Positions 21,594 through 33,831 of a DNA stretch of 45,182 nt are shown one piece after another (the stretch's first letter is position 1; each line of letters starts with the position of its first letter). The notes beneath the pieces were generated by a model, which saw nothing but the letters and a program-made list of their open reading frames with translations, did no database searches and was not told the origin of the DNA. The stretch is from NCBI GenBank assembly GCA_034698045.1, contig JAQGAU010000075.1, forward strand, positions 1 through 45,182. Direction: 5' to 3'. Made by a program: the position numbers and the translations under genes. Source of the DNA: Paramacrobiotus richtersi. Taxonomy: Eukaryota > Tardigrada > Eutardigrada > Parachela > Macrobiotidae.

Positions 21594-21895
21594 TTGGATT
21601 CTATCAAAGCGTCGGATTGTGTTTAGCGGAGATGTTTTTTATCAGTCATGTATCATACATGGGTGAGCAGAAGGGTACTGTGATTTATTTAATTAACTTA
21701 GGAAATATCACTGCCGCTAATGCCACGTCGACCGTGGTAACCTTTACTGCCAAAAATGGAAATCTCTATACTTACATTCCGTCAGTAATCATTAGATTCA
21801 GCTCTTAACTTGAATTACCTACGTTCATAAAATTTAACAATTCGACCGTACTTAACTGGCAAGTGCGAAGATGATAGTCTTAATAATAAAGTGTT
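21594..21895. other. B-C spacer
   Basis: Matches the B-C spacer of other copies. A plus-strand frame (21617-21808) has a hydrophobic start (ITAANATSTVVTFTAKNG). The same frame appears at 29111-29311 (VTATVITFTGTGNS), which is worth noting as possible plus-strand coding. Confidence 0.4.
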
Positions 21896-22031
21896 TCTTA
21901 TTCTTACGTGACACAGTTTCCGCTGCAGTCTCAAGAAGGTATCCTCGAATTCATGATTAATCCGGGAAATTCTTGCTTTATTTTACTTCGGGCATGTGCC
22001 GCTTCGATCGCCTTCAGCAGTCGCATAAATC
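21896..22031 (-). pseudogene. C block copy 4
   Basis: C block with internal deletions; the AAKAAHARC helix is shortened. The acceptor side (AAAG instead of GTAG) is altered. Confidence 0.6.
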
Positions 22032-23558
22032 CTTTGAATATAAAATGACTCATTGTCGTCTGGTTACTCGAAACACATGCAATATACGAACTGGGAAATC
22101 AACAGTTTAAAAAATTCTTAAGAAGCTCTTGTGATTAAACGATGTGCATACTGCGTACTCGATATACACATGTATGAGGCTATACAATCATAAATACATA
22201 ACTGCAACTAGCAATGTAAGGTTACTTGTGCATACTGTACTGTGATTCAGCCTGTACGGTTTAATATCGTAGTGAAGTGACTCTATTACAGAAACTCGAG
22301 ACAGTTTGACTCGAATTAAAAGTCCTGATTACATACATACCAGCATGCAATTCGTTTGTGTTTAAACTTCTTTTTCTCCCGCTAGTGCGTGCACTGTTTC
22401 GTTAAGAAACCATGTTAATAACCAGAACGTCTATGGTATAAAAAGTACGTCCATGCACTTTGTAGGACCAAAAGCCCAGTATGCTTTTGACTGCTGTGGC
22501 AGTATACTGACACAGTAACCTCTACATTATAGGGTAATTATCGTAATTAATCATTATTTTATTGTACATTGCTCTTTTCATTATTTCATTATGAATTATT
22601 CATACATTGTCGTATGGAATGATACTACATATTAATTAGCAGCCAAGTGGGATTATCTGAGCACGAGCAAATCCATGTAAACTGAAAGTATATATCAGAC
22701 ACTGATCTATAACAATCGAGCTAGACACTTTTTCCTCAAAAACATGCACTCTTGCGAACATACATATCTGTGAAGCTGAAAAAAGTGCTAAACTTTGAGC
22801 TGTTTTCATGAACTCACAAAGACAACTGCTGGTATTGCCAGACGTTTGCACGATAATGTTTAACGTTCCTCCACACTACGATTCGCACTTTTGAGATTGT
22901 GACAGATTATGTACATAATTCTGACAGATACGTAATGCCGACGAGAGCAGCGTATACGACAATTGCCATTACACTACAATTCTCACCATAAAAAAAAGCA
23001 GTTTTTAATTGCTGTAAACCATTTTAAGAACGATGTCTTTTAATAGCAACAAAATTTAACAGTATCATGGTGAAGAATTTTTTATGTACAGTATTTCATC
23101 TGTATTATTGTAACTGTAGCAAATCATCAGTCAGCTACTATACTAAAAAAAAGAATTCAGAAAAACCGCGAAACTGCATGCAGACTACATTTACAGTGCG
23201 ATATAAAATGCGATATATAATTATCGACTGTAAAATGTGAAAAAAACATGTTATATTCTATACTATATTCTATGCTTGTATTGGATGATGCGCCTTAATA
23301 ATTTATTATTTACCGGTACGCTGTTCATATATGCAATACATGGTCGACACGTCAGCCATTGCACTACGATTCACATGATGTCCCGCATTGAACGATACTA
23401 GTAATATGTTTTTTGAAAACCACTTCTATCGTCTAAAAAAGTAAAACTGCGCTCCTTGTGGTTTCTCTTTTTTGTGCTACTGCATCATGGCAGCTTTAGT
23501 CCAAAAAAACAAAGTGTCAAATAGAAAACAGGATCACTTCATGCAGCTGAACACTCAC
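22032..23558. other. array spacer with d, f, a and g elements
   Basis: PLHYD cores at 22267-22274 (d), 22874-22881 (f), 22972-22979 (a, CACTACAA) and 23362-23369 (g, RQPLHYDSHDVPH). The D block, the class-e element and the A block are missing between them. The f and a elements are only 98 bp apart, against about 970-1050 bp elsewhere. Confidence 0.5.
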
Positions 23559-23840
23559 CGTAATCTTGAGTTCATTCTGTTTGAAGAACCACAGCAGATC
23601 CTCCACATCGATCTCCATAAACTCCCTTACCGATGGCCAGCTCGACAAACATGGTGGCCAGTTTGGTCCAGGCAATGCCGAAGAGTCCGCAGGGGTTGCC
23701 GCGGGTGGCGCTCACCGTGCTCACAGATCGTGCTCCTGCAAGAGGACGTTGCCCAACGCCTCAGCCATCTTGGCCAGGTGATGCAGACGCAGGGCGCGGG
23801 ATACGTCGAAGATGTCTACGCAGTTGCTGGACCCCACGTA
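23559..23840 (-). pseudogene. BACK-domain exon, nearly intact
   Basis: A 282-bp (94-codon) exon between acceptor TATACAG and donor GTGAGT. It opens with NCVDIFDVSRALRLHHLAK, the end of the BTB fold/start of BACK ('nv..ll.aA..L...'). It continues in a second frame with FGIAWTKLATMFVELA (BACK 'i......F') and returns to the first frame with EFMEIDVEDLLWFFKQNEL, matching BACK 'eFLeLs.e.l..LL..d.L'. The two slips are single bases that compensate: one missing near 23722, one extra G near 23629. Apart from these, and the stops they expose, it is uninterrupted, so it may be a real exon with assembly errors or a young pseudogene. Confidence 0.75.
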
Positions 23841-26341
23841 CTGTATACAAGAGATTGTGAGATTGTGATCGGAGAAATGCTGCTGTGTTTATTGGCTGTA
23901 CGTTATATGCGTTAGATGTAAATTTGCTTCTTTCATCTAAAGGACAAAACTGTTTTTATTGGTTTTCTGTTTTGTTATGTTCATTTCAGCCGGGAAACTG
24001 TTGTGTACGCTGCACTTCTGTCGTGCAGTTTTTCAACGCCGAGAGGCTGTCAGCAACTTTTAACCCTTCCTTAACGTGATCAATTACATATGTGCTGTAA
24101 GTACTGATACAGTTTTTTTCAAACGGCACATTACAGACACAGTTATGTGTATAATACAGCGTATACTGAATGAAATCGTAGAGCACCGGCAAACTCGTTT
24201 GTAGGACGAATATTTATTCATTGTAGTTAAAGGAGAGAAAAAAGCTTTAAAAATTAGTAGCCATAGGTTTTTTAATTTCACCGATATACCTGACGTATGC
24301 ATTTACTTGTACCAATCTTAATAAGAATGTTTCGTTTCCACGATGGCCAACGCAGTCAGTGTAACGTACGGACAAAAAAGCCGTCTTGTGGCTACGAAAT
24401 AGTCCGTGATGATCGTAGTACAGAGACTTAAAATCATCTGATTTTTACATAAAATTCAAGTTTCAAAACGGTTCCAAAGACTTCCGTATTGCAAAGAAGC
24501 ATGCAAAAATACGTATATGCATCCAAGAAGTTTTATTCATTAACGCAACATGGATATCCAGTTACTAATTAGTACTCAATTAATTGGTCTAAGAATTCTA
24601 GTTTAGCAACCTCTACCGAGACTATATGTATATCCGTGTTTTATTTTTCATTTCTTAAAAACATTAATATGAATTTAACAGTACATATATGAATAAAAAG
24701 TGTGCGTTCCGCCGGTAACCAACATAAAGGAAAAAGCCGTACCGAAGTTTATCTAACCGCAGAATTGTGCGTGATGATCGTAGCATAAGGGCTCAATTCA
24801 GATGTCCGTCATTTTCCAATCAATAATCCTGATCACACGTCTGCTGATCACGCAGTACATACAGTATACTAACTGAAAATTGCAAAACGGTTCGAAATGT
24901 TTTCCTACTGCAGTGAGCAAATATGTATATGAAATGGCTTTTTTTTCTCAATCAGCTTGTGGACCAATCATTACAAATTTTTCTGCGATCGTTACTAAAT
25001 TCTTCGACAAATTAGAAATTATGGTGGCGTACATTTACGAGGTGAAACTACCGTACTTTGCTCGCAACAAATTCAACAACTCCTTTAACAGTTGTTAAAT
25101 TTGTTGTCATCAGCATAATTATGATTATTTATGACATCACTTCTCGAGGGAGTATCTTCGTGGTTTTTGTATTGTATAATAGATACTTAGATAATTTACT
25201 ACCAGCTTACTGCTGTAAAATAAGTATCCCAGTTTGAAAGGTTTGTATACTGTAGTGTAGTTCAGCCTGTACGGTTCAAATCGTAGTGAAGTGGCTATAT
25301 ATGTCCGGGTCTTAATCTATACCATTCAATATACGCAATGTAATTCGTTCGTAATTAGTGTATACACTTTTTTAACGTTTAAACTGCGTGCACTGTCTCG
25401 TTAAGAAACATGTCATCAATTATGAAAAGTCTGTGAAAAGTACGTACATCCATTTGTACTAACAAAAATCAAATCACAGCCACAATGCTACGAAAACGTT
25501 ACATCTTACAAAACTGTTCGCAACCAGCGAATACCGAATGCCAGAATACCGGCGCCGACATATGCAACCATTGCACCACGATTCTCACAGTTTTATAACG
25601 TGTTAGAAACCACTAAATATAGGCTATCCTTTTAACATCATCCCGGACGCACCAAGTAACACATTCTCTAAAAACAACAAAAATTCATTCACTGCCGCTT
25701 TTTCCATAATATGAAAGTGGACAGGAAATGCACATTCTATCCAAAAAATGATGAATTAATTCGATAAACCAGAAAACCAACGGGACTGCTAAGTTTGCGG
25801 CCGCCTTTTACAGATCAACTGCATATATGAGGTCGAAATTAAGATGAACTGCATAGTCGAAGTCAAGAAAATTTAATTAATTAACTGCATAAAAAATAAA
25901 ATTTAAAGGTGAAATAATATTTTATAAGAAATTAATATCTGAAATCGGTTCTTAAATAATACTTTGTAATGAATCATTAGCCAGTTTAATCAACTAACCG
26001 AAAAACTTAGACTGAAGAAAAGTGCGACATCTGTCAGAAAGAAAATTCTTTATAACCAGCTGCAACGAACACCGCATGGTGACGAGGACATACTGCCAGT
26101 GCACTACGATTCTCATCATAAACACACAGAGTTTATTGTAAACAATGAACATGGGTTAATTCCTTTTAACAACCCCGCCAACACACCAAGTTAACCATTT
26201 CCTAGAAACAACAATATTCGGATTTACTGCCATTTTTTCCAAATAAAAGTGGACAAACAAAATACATGTTCTGATTAAAAATGACGAAATAATTTGACGC
26301 ACCAGGAAATTAAACTAATCAATTTGTCGGCAGTCTTCTAC
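23841..26341. other. array spacer with h, c, c, d, a, a elements
   Basis: PLHYD cores at 24176-24183 (h, PVLYDFIQ), 24413-24420 and 24778-24785 (c), 25281-25288 (d), 25574-25581 and 26102-26109 (a). The A flank and a truncated A exon start appear at 25690-25835 and then break off. Two c elements are followed directly by d, so the B and C blocks were deleted here. Confidence 0.5.
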
Positions 26342-26465
26342 AGATCAACGGCACAGCCCAGCTTTTCGTAATGTTTCTCCATTCGAACGGGATTCATTCG
26401 TGTTTTGGGTAACTCGGATTAATCGGGCCAGTTCTGATTTTGGCTAGCTGGCATATAGACGCGCT
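26342..26465 (-). pseudogene. A block copy 3
   Basis: A block with intact borders but small insertions (GGCTAGCTGGC, and a GGATTAATCGGGCC expansion) that break the frame. Confidence 0.6.
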
Positions 26466-27233
26466 CTGGAAACACAAATGACTTTACATTTCGTTCGCAG
26501 TTAATGAGGCTAAACAACCACGTACAGAGTTCATCGAAAGGTTGTCAATTTATTAACCAGAAATAACTGAATTATGACTAAACTAAGCAATCTTCAGCTT
26601 ATTTATTAAAACTTTAGTATCAGATTCAAATTAAAAGACATAAACAATGGCAAAATGTAGAGAACGACAATATTCAAAAAGATTAGCCGCTGGACAGACA
26701 ACAGGCGAGACTGGCCTACACTGAGCTAGCCCATTCATCTAACACAGTACGTATACAACTATGTAAGTACCAAATCGGGAACCTGCAGCTTACAGAGTAT
26801 GTAACAAGCTGGTACTTTGTATATTGCATGCACGAATATAGGCGTCAATTGCAGTGATTGCAACGTATGTTAAATGGGCAGTGATCAGATTACGCGATTA
26901 TCGTAGTGAAGTGGCAGTAGGCGAGCGTGTTCGACCAGGCACTGTTCTTAATACCAATATTTAATTCGTCCGCACAACTATACATTTTTTTCACAAATTT
27001 TACGGCATGCGCTACATCCTTGTGGAACATATTTTCATTAATCGAAAAGATTACAAAGACCCAGAAGATCGTGGGAATAAAAACCCATGGAGCATCATTC
27101 GCCACTACTGGTGATTCCTGTACAGTCACCCAATATACCCCATAGTACCTTATTTTCACCGTAATTAATTTTCGTTTTGATTGGTTGATAGATGGTTTGT
27201 TTGTCTGGCTGTGTTTGTGTTTTTCTTACGTAC
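26466..27233. other. spacer with class-d element
   Basis: Class-d element (core 26901-26908, minus). The minus frame upstream reads VEHARLLPLHYDNR. No blocks. Confidence 0.45.
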
Positions 27234-27416
27234 GGGTAGCAGCGAGACCTTTTCGATACTTGGCTCTGACTGCCAGTTTGTTGATCGTGGGGAATCGCAT
27301 GGCGTCCATCGGGTCCCCTGTTCATGCACCCCCAGTGAGGTCACGCCATACTCCGGCAAATTTAGCGGCACCGGCCATGGATCGATAACCGGTTGATCCG
27401 TTTCAAAACTCACTTC
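27234..27416 (-). pseudogene. D block copy 4
   Basis: Reads EVSFETDQPVIDPWPVPLNL; a 12-bp deletion removes the EGDA residues. It then shifts frame in the region where other copies read NRGPDGREFPTI. The acceptor TTATTTAG is intact. Confidence 0.65.
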
Positions 27417-27729
27417 CTAAATAACATATATTCAAGTAAAAAACATATTAGAAGCTTACCATCAGTACGAAATTTTGTAGGGAATTAATTGTTCGAACCG
27501 GGCGCCAACGGAGCTAAAATGGGCACTGCTCTAAGCAACCGATCCACAAAAGCATGGTTTATTTTTGAAAGTTGGTATAAGGCTTTAGAAATTACAGGCA
27601 CAGTTTTACTTGCTGTAAAAACAAAGATCGACTTAAAAATGTGTAAGAAGAGAGCCAGTGCCAACATTGACATTTTTTGTCGATTATTGGAAATGTAGGG
27701 AGCATTTATTAGCCACTTCACTACGACTG
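27417..27729. other. spacer with class-e element at a junction
   Basis: D-e spacer as in other copies, ending in a class-e element (core 27719-27726, PLHYD then stop) that directly abuts an A-block fragment. Confidence 0.5.
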
Positions 27730-27766
27730 ACCACTTCTGATTTTGGCTGGCACACAGACGCTCTCT
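27730..27766 (-). pseudogene. A block copy 4, 5' stub
   Basis: Only the first 37 bp of A (AGCGTCTGTGTGCCAG-like on the minus strand), fused to a class-e element. In complete units e and A are separated by f, G and a. Confidence 0.6.
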
Positions 27767-29059
27767 AAAAATACGAATGACTTCACGTCTCGTTTTACAT
27801 TATATTAGATTAAACAACACATACGAGTTCATCGAAGTATGATCCATTTTAATCATCAATAAATTAATTATGACAAAACTAAGCAACCTTCAACTTATTT
27901 ATTAAAACTTAGAAGTGCTTCATTTATATTATTATAACAGCAGTAAATCATCGGTCAGTTATTAATTATAATTATTAAATTAAGAAAAAAAACTGAGAAA
28001 CTCCGCGAAACTTCTTGCAGACTACATTTACTGCGAATATCAGCGCGCTGTGAACCATTACGATCATGGTGGAGGATGCAGCCACTACACTACGACTGCT
28101 GACGTCTTGATACTGCGTCATTTTTTGTTAACTGGTGAAGTTCTAAGTAGACAAATGCGTGATCGTTCCAAAAAAAAATTTTTGGGTACAAATAATTTAT
28201 ACATAATAATTAAATTAGAACATACATTTCAAAAGAGTTATTTCGCAGCAGATGTCAGGCAGATCGCTAAGGACTTCTAGATGACCTTTAGCCGATAGCT
28301 ACGACTGCAGAAAACCACAAAGATGTTTACTACGAAAACTATTTGTTTAGCGAAACGATTCTCAATAATAAATGTGTACTTCTGCATTTATAATCCAAAG
28401 AAATGCACACAAATACAGTAAATATTATTTATTAGATAGTAGTTTCTTGTCGAAATGTACAGAAAAAAATTCTAGGTTAGCGTCTTTATTATTTAGCCGG
28501 TTTGCGGTTTATTTGCAACACACGACCAACACCGTGTCAGCCGTTCCACTACGATTCATATGATGTCTCCCAGTGGCACTCCTGGTCTGTTGAGTGCCCG
28601 ATACCTGCAATAGGTACGAAGCAAAACGGCGAATGAAAAAACTGGTGTTAGAAATACTTTTATTTGACTAATTACTATTGGGAATTTTTACTTATCATCA
28701 CAATAAAAGCAGCCACCAAATTCTTCGACGGACTAAGAAGTTATATATTTTTACTGCAAATCTGCGAGATTAAACTACTTTTCTGATAAGAAATTCAACA
28801 ACCATTGTTTAAGACACCTCGACAAGCATCTAATTAAATTTCTGATTTATTTTTATTTAAATAAATACTTTAGTTTACTGCGTACCTGCTTAATGCTTGT
28901 TACTGTAAACGATAAGCTTTTGCTTACTGGTACATAATAAATTTATCACGTTAATAAATCGATGAATGTGAGATAAAAAGTGAAATCTGCGTGATGTTCC
29001 TTCTGTAATAAAGGCAAACAATTTCCTGTTACTTGTAGCGAAGTGGTTCAAATGTATAT
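27767..29059. other. array spacer with b and g elements and plus-strand frames
   Basis: PLHYD cores at 28088-28095 (b) and 28547-28554 (g, CQPFHYDSYDVSQ), plus a degenerate class-d remnant near 29034-29048. Two coding-like plus frames, about 28130-28280 (FQKSYFAADVRQIAKDF) and 28372-28540, occupy the same b-g interval that holds different plus frames at 11.3 and 12.2 kb. Confidence 0.4.
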
Positions 29060-29089
29060 TTCCGGCGTCATAAACCCAAAAACAGTGAG
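29060..29089 (-). pseudogene. B block copy, 30-bp 5' stub
   Basis: Only the acceptor-proximal part (cataaacccaaaaacagtg) remains. It is fused to the class-d remnant just to its left. Confidence 0.55.
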
Positions 29090-29467
29090 TGGATTCTATA
29101 CAACCGTGAGATGTATTTAGCGGAAATTGTTTTATTAGTTATTTATTATAAATGGGTGAGCACAACGCACATGACTGTTTTGATCAATTTAATTAATCTA
29201 GTTAATTTCACTGCCGTTAGTGTCACTGCAACAGTGATAACCTTTACTGGAACGGGCAACTCATACTTAATTCAGTTCAATCCAAAAATTTTCATTTTCT
29301 TACAGCTTTAAAATAAACTCAAAAAGGCTTTATTTTTATTAAAGCTTTAACCACAAAAAAAGCTCAGCTCAACTCTTAACTTGAATTTCATGAGTTTGTA
29401 GAACTAAAAAAGATCAAATTTAACTGACAGTTGAGAACGTGGTTTTCTTTCATAAGAAAATGTTTTC
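29090..29467. other. B-C spacer
   Basis: Matches 21.6-21.9 kb. Plus frame 29111-29311 is open and resembles the frame at 21617-21808. Confidence 0.4.
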
Positions 29468-29622
29468 TATTTTCGTGGCACAGTTTCCGCTGCAGTCTTA
29501 TTAATGATGGGTCATGGGATCCTCAAATTCCCGATTAATCCGGGAAATTTATTGCTGCATTTTTTACATTAACTGGCCATGCGCCGGTTTGACCGCTTCG
29601 ATCACCTTCACCAGTCGCATGA
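29468..29622 (-). pseudogene. C block copy 5
   Basis: C block with a short insertion (gatgggtcat) near the end and a degraded acceptor. The GGATCC..GAATTCCCGATTAATCCGGG stretch is well kept. Confidence 0.6.
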
Positions 29623-30429
29623 ACAATAAAAAGTTCAGTAAATCAGTTGGAATTTCAACCAACACAGAGAAAAACTAAGTGTCAAAGACTTTGGTCAGAG
29701 AATGTTAATTCTAAATTTTTTGGCATTATGGCTACTTCGATTTGAATCTTCCTCATACAACGCCACTTCACTACGACTATTCACACATCTATGTGTCGGT
29801 TCGTATACGGAGCGCGGTTCGTATCCGGCCGGGCACGAGTAAATTTCAAAACCATCCATGTTTAAAAATGATAAAATTCTCAAAAAACTTAACATCAGCG
29901 TGTCCAAAGATTTCAACAACGTTAACAATAAGATGGTCCAACAAGAATGATTATAGTAGTCAGCAGCAAGTATAATTATCGGAGTCCGAGTGAATTAAGA
30001 TCCACGTGAATAAAAAACACTGAATCCAAGAGCTAGGCACTTTTTCCTCAGAAACATGCTTTAGTCCAAACATACATATAATGACTGAAAAGAAGTGGTA
30101 ACCTTCGAGCTGTTTTCATAAACTTACAAAGACAGTTTTATTACCAGACGTTTGCACGATACAGTTAAACGGGCAGCCGTAAGAGCCGTTACGCTACGAT
30201 TCCCACAACAATAAATCACACATTTTAATTAACTGCTGTGATTTCTTTTTACAGCTTCCCAACACAACAAGACATTTGTTGAATACAATAAAAATTCGGA
30301 TTTACCGCCACTTTTTCCATATGAAAGTGGACAAGAGCACACACATTTTGGCCATGCAATATAATGAAATAATTCTAAAAACCAAAATACTAATGATATT
30401 GGTCAGTTTGCGGCAATCTCCTAGCTTAC
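29623..30429. other. spacer with class-e element and a chimeric f/a element
   Basis: The class-e element (core 29769-29776, TPLHYDYSHIYV) sits in a 77-codon open plus frame that continues FQNHPCLKMIKFSK and is partly shared with 36111-36404 (NHPCLKIFK). At 30192-30199 the left flank is class f (ccagacgtttgcacgata) and the right flank class a (taaatcacacattttaatt), so the two meet within the element. Confidence 0.55.
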
Positions 30430-30546
30430 AGATCAACGGCACAACCCAGGATTTCGTAATGTTTATCCGTTCGAACGGGATTCATTCGCGTTTTGACCAC
30501 TTCGTAAACGGACCAGTTCTGATTCTGGCTGGTATACAGATACGCT
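30430..30546 (-). pseudogene. A block copy 5, fully open
   Basis: A 117-bp exon with acceptor TATTTCTAG and no stop or indel. It reads LYTSQNQNWSVYEVVKTR, then a Met- and Arg-containing stretch, and ends KHYEILGCAVD. Same length and frame as copy 7. It could still be used as an exon, but no intact BTB block lies beside it; hence listed as part of a pseudogene unit. Confidence 0.55.
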
Positions 30547-31819
30547 CTAGAAATACGAGTGCCCTTGAAACTTCGTTCTAAGTTACACTGAATTAAACAA
30601 CAAAGGCGAGTTCGTCAAGTATTATCAATTTTCTAATCGGCAATAGATTAATTACAGCAACCTTCAACTGGATCCTTAAGATTTAAAACCAAAGATACAT
30701 ATTTCGAAGACATAAACACCGGCAAAAAAACAGACAAGGACAGTATTCAAATAAAATATTAGCGCCGATTACCACATTTTCAAGCGCTCAAACATATTAC
30801 AATCTGATTACTGTAAAACTTTCTTCAATGTCGATCGAAATCCGTGAAATCTAGCTAGCCAAAACTTTTTGCAGTAATACTGAAACAATGTTTACCAGTA
30901 TCATGGTGAATTATGGATTGTTATGTATAGTATACTTTATTAATTATTGCGGTGCAAATAAAATGAGATTATAATTACAGTGAATTTTAGCAAAACCAGG
31001 CAGCTTTATAAAAAAGTTTTAATTTATAGCTACAACGTAATTTCATACCGATTATGTGTATTGCGCAGTAGACTGTAATTCCCGTCGATACTGCCACTAT
31101 ACTACGATTTCCCACTTAACTCGATACTTGCGCCAAAATTTATTATGAGTAATAAAACCCTTATTAATTAAAATGATAAATTTAATCGATGATTAATTCA
31201 GCCGATAACCAACGAGATTTCCGCCAGGGAAAAACCGTGCTGTAGTTTACACATAGCACGAGAAAGTATGTGATGATCGTAGTACAAGGGCTCAAGATCC
31301 CGTCCTGATTGAGTCGCCTGTTGGCAACGCAGTACATACATATAAACTTTATGCGATTACAAATGCTTTCGTAGTGCAAGTACGTGTTTTCGATCCGCTT
31401 GCGGGCTCATTTTGCGAATTTTACTGCGAGCATTAAGTTCAATAGAAACACCCACTAAATTCTTCGACGGAGTTGCTGTAAATTGCCGACAACAAAACTA
31501 GTTCACCGACAATCAATTTTACAAGTATTGCCCTTGTTCGTAACACCAATTCTCGACGAGTAACCAACTTCGTGATTTATTTTACATAAACAAAAATTTC
31601 GTTTTGCTACTTATTTTTATTAGTGCATAATGCAGACTTCGTTATTAACCGTACAAATCATTTTATCAAGTTAATCAATGGATTAATCTGCGATATCTAA
31701 AATATGCACTTGTCAAATCTGCACTGTGTTCGTTGTTGTTATGCAACAAAAATGTTTCCTACTTTTCGTACCAAAGTGGTTGATGTATAAAGCAACAGTC
31801 TCACCTTCATCCTACGTAC
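30547..31819. other. array spacer with b and c elements
   Basis: PLHYD cores at 31100-31107 (b, PLYYDFPL) and 31277-31284 (c, minus, GRDLEPLYYDHHILS). The BACK, g and H blocks are missing between them. Confidence 0.5.
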
Positions 31820-32051
31820 CCACGTATAAACACATGACGACATTGCGTAGTCCCAGAAAGGTCACCGCTGAGCCAAAGTCAGTGAGGATGGGGATTCTGC
31901 TTGTACAGGCTGCAGCCGCGCTGATAGAATCCACACATTGCTGTGCGCAGACAACAACTGCCGAATTGCATGCCACGTAACCCTCTGCACACTTTACAAT
32001 TAGCTCCACATCCAACAGGCATTTCCGGTGCCAGAAACCTAAAAATAGCGA
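31820..32051 (-). pseudogene. B block (BTB) copy 6
   Basis: Both borders are present. The minus strand reads DVELIVKCAEGYV, loses frame, then reads LTDFGSAVTFLGLRNVV. The middle, including DVWTDFCYQ, is partly deleted. Confidence 0.7.
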
Positions 32052-32383
32052 CTGGACTCTATCAAAACGTGAGATTGTGTATTTTTTTTAAATTAGTACC
32101 CGGAAATATTTTTATTAGTTATTTATCATACATGCAGATGTGTGTTTTGACTAATTTAATTATTCTAAGGTAATTTCACTGCCGTTATCCTCACTTCAAC
32201 CGTGGCAACCTTATTACCAACAACGGAAAACTCTGTACATAAATTCAATCCAAATATCGATAAGTTCAACTTATAATTAACCTGAAATACCTTTGTGTGT
32301 AAAATTAAAAAACGTCTGACCGAATTTAATTGTCACCTGAAGACAGCTGACAAGGTGGGAGTCCCACATTAGAATGTGTTTCT
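32052..32383. other. B-C spacer
   Basis: Standard B-C spacer; nothing else supported. Confidence 0.4.
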
Positions 32384-32525
32384 TATTCTCGTGGCAAATT
32401 TTCCGCTGAGTCTTATAGGAAGGGATCCTCGAATTCCCGAGTAATCCTGGGAATTTCTTGCTGCATTTTACACCGGGGATGCGCCGCTTTGGCCGCTTCG
32501 ATCACCTTCAACAGCCGCATAAATC
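32384..32525 (-). pseudogene. C block copy 6, nearly open
   Basis: Behind a GTGTAG acceptor it reads MRLLKVIEAAKAAHPRCKMQ, continues through REFEDPFL and meets a stop. No frameshift in the first 40 codons. About 90% similar by eye to copy 7 at 39293-39431, implying a recent duplication or conversion. Confidence 0.65.
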
Positions 32526-33805
32526 CTACACAAATAACAATCAATCAGTTGTGTTAAGCATTCAAACACAATACAGTGTACCGGAATTGGATAATTCACA
32601 ATTTAGAATTATAAGAAGCTGGCGTCAAATGATGTGTGTATTGCGCACTCGGTATAAATGTACAGAATATGTACTGTATGTTGAAGTGTTTTCGAGACCG
32701 TGCGCAACTGTCTCGATCGAAAACATGTTTTATATATATTCTAATTTTATTTTTGTATTTTCCGTTTTTTTCTATTTCACGATGAATTATTGATCCATTA
32801 TCGAAATTTCTGAGACATTTCGTCCGCGCACGTCAAATGAGCTAAAATCGGCACTGCTCCGAACTAACGATCTACGAAAGCGTGGTTTATTTTTGAAAGC
32901 GCATGTAAGGCTGTGGAAATTACAGGCTCCGTTTTACTTAATGTAAAAACAAAAGTAAGCTGAAAATACTCTGTGAAGATAAAGCCAGGTGTAGCATTTT
33001 GAAATTTTTGTTTTGTAGATTTAAAGCAAGCGCACCGGAGTCGTCAACAAGCCACTCCACTACGACTAACTTGTACAACAATATGTGGGATATGATACGA
33101 AGCTGACACGAACAAGTAATTTAGGTCAATTATCCCTGTATTAATTCTCGTAAGCATTAATTTCGTTCATAAAATATTCACGATTAATTGTATGAACGAA
33201 GAAGACCCGGATAATTAGCAGTTACCGGAATCCCGAATAAATTAAACTCGACGTTGGTAAACGTGTCAGACATTAATTATAGGTCCTGCGCACCACCAAA
33301 ATCTGACTGACAATAATTTTTTCCTTTAACACTTTTTCCTCTAGAACATGCTTTACCTTGAACATATAAAGTCTGCAATAAAAAAATATTACTTTCGAGC
33401 TGTTTTGTAAATTGACATAACTTGATTACCAGACCTTTATATTAGTAAAACAGAAGAGCCTTTACACTACGATTCATAATAGCAACCACTATAAGAATTC
33501 CGACAAGTAGGCCCATAATTGAATAACTAGATCAAAAACACATAAGAACAACAGAATTAACGAACTTTTTTTAAAGTTATCTATTCAAAAATTTATTTTT
33601 TACAATGTTATTATTGTTTATTGTTATTTTATAATTGTTCTTTTTATAATTATTTACATTTGTAGAATTAAAAACCAAAGTATTCACAATCATTCGCCAC
33701 AATGCGCGACGGTTAGACGGACATATGTGGTATGACACTGTATTTACTGTTGTCAGTATTTATTGATAAACGGATTGTCTATTTGCTGGTGTAGTATTCT
33801 TACGT
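32526..33805. other. spacer with class-e and class-f elements
   Basis: PLHYD cores at 33058-33065 (e) and 33465-33472 (f, KTEEPLHYDS), 407 bp apart. The expected class-d element and D block between C and e are missing. Confidence 0.5.
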
Positions 33806-33831
33806 ATTGGACTACTGGTAGCCGCCAGCCC
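33806..33831 (-). pseudogene. D block 3' stub
   Basis: Only the donor-proximal end (GGCTGGCGGCTACCAG on the minus strand) with an altered GTACGTAAG-like donor. It is fused on its right to the flank normally found downstream of an A exon. Confidence 0.5.
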
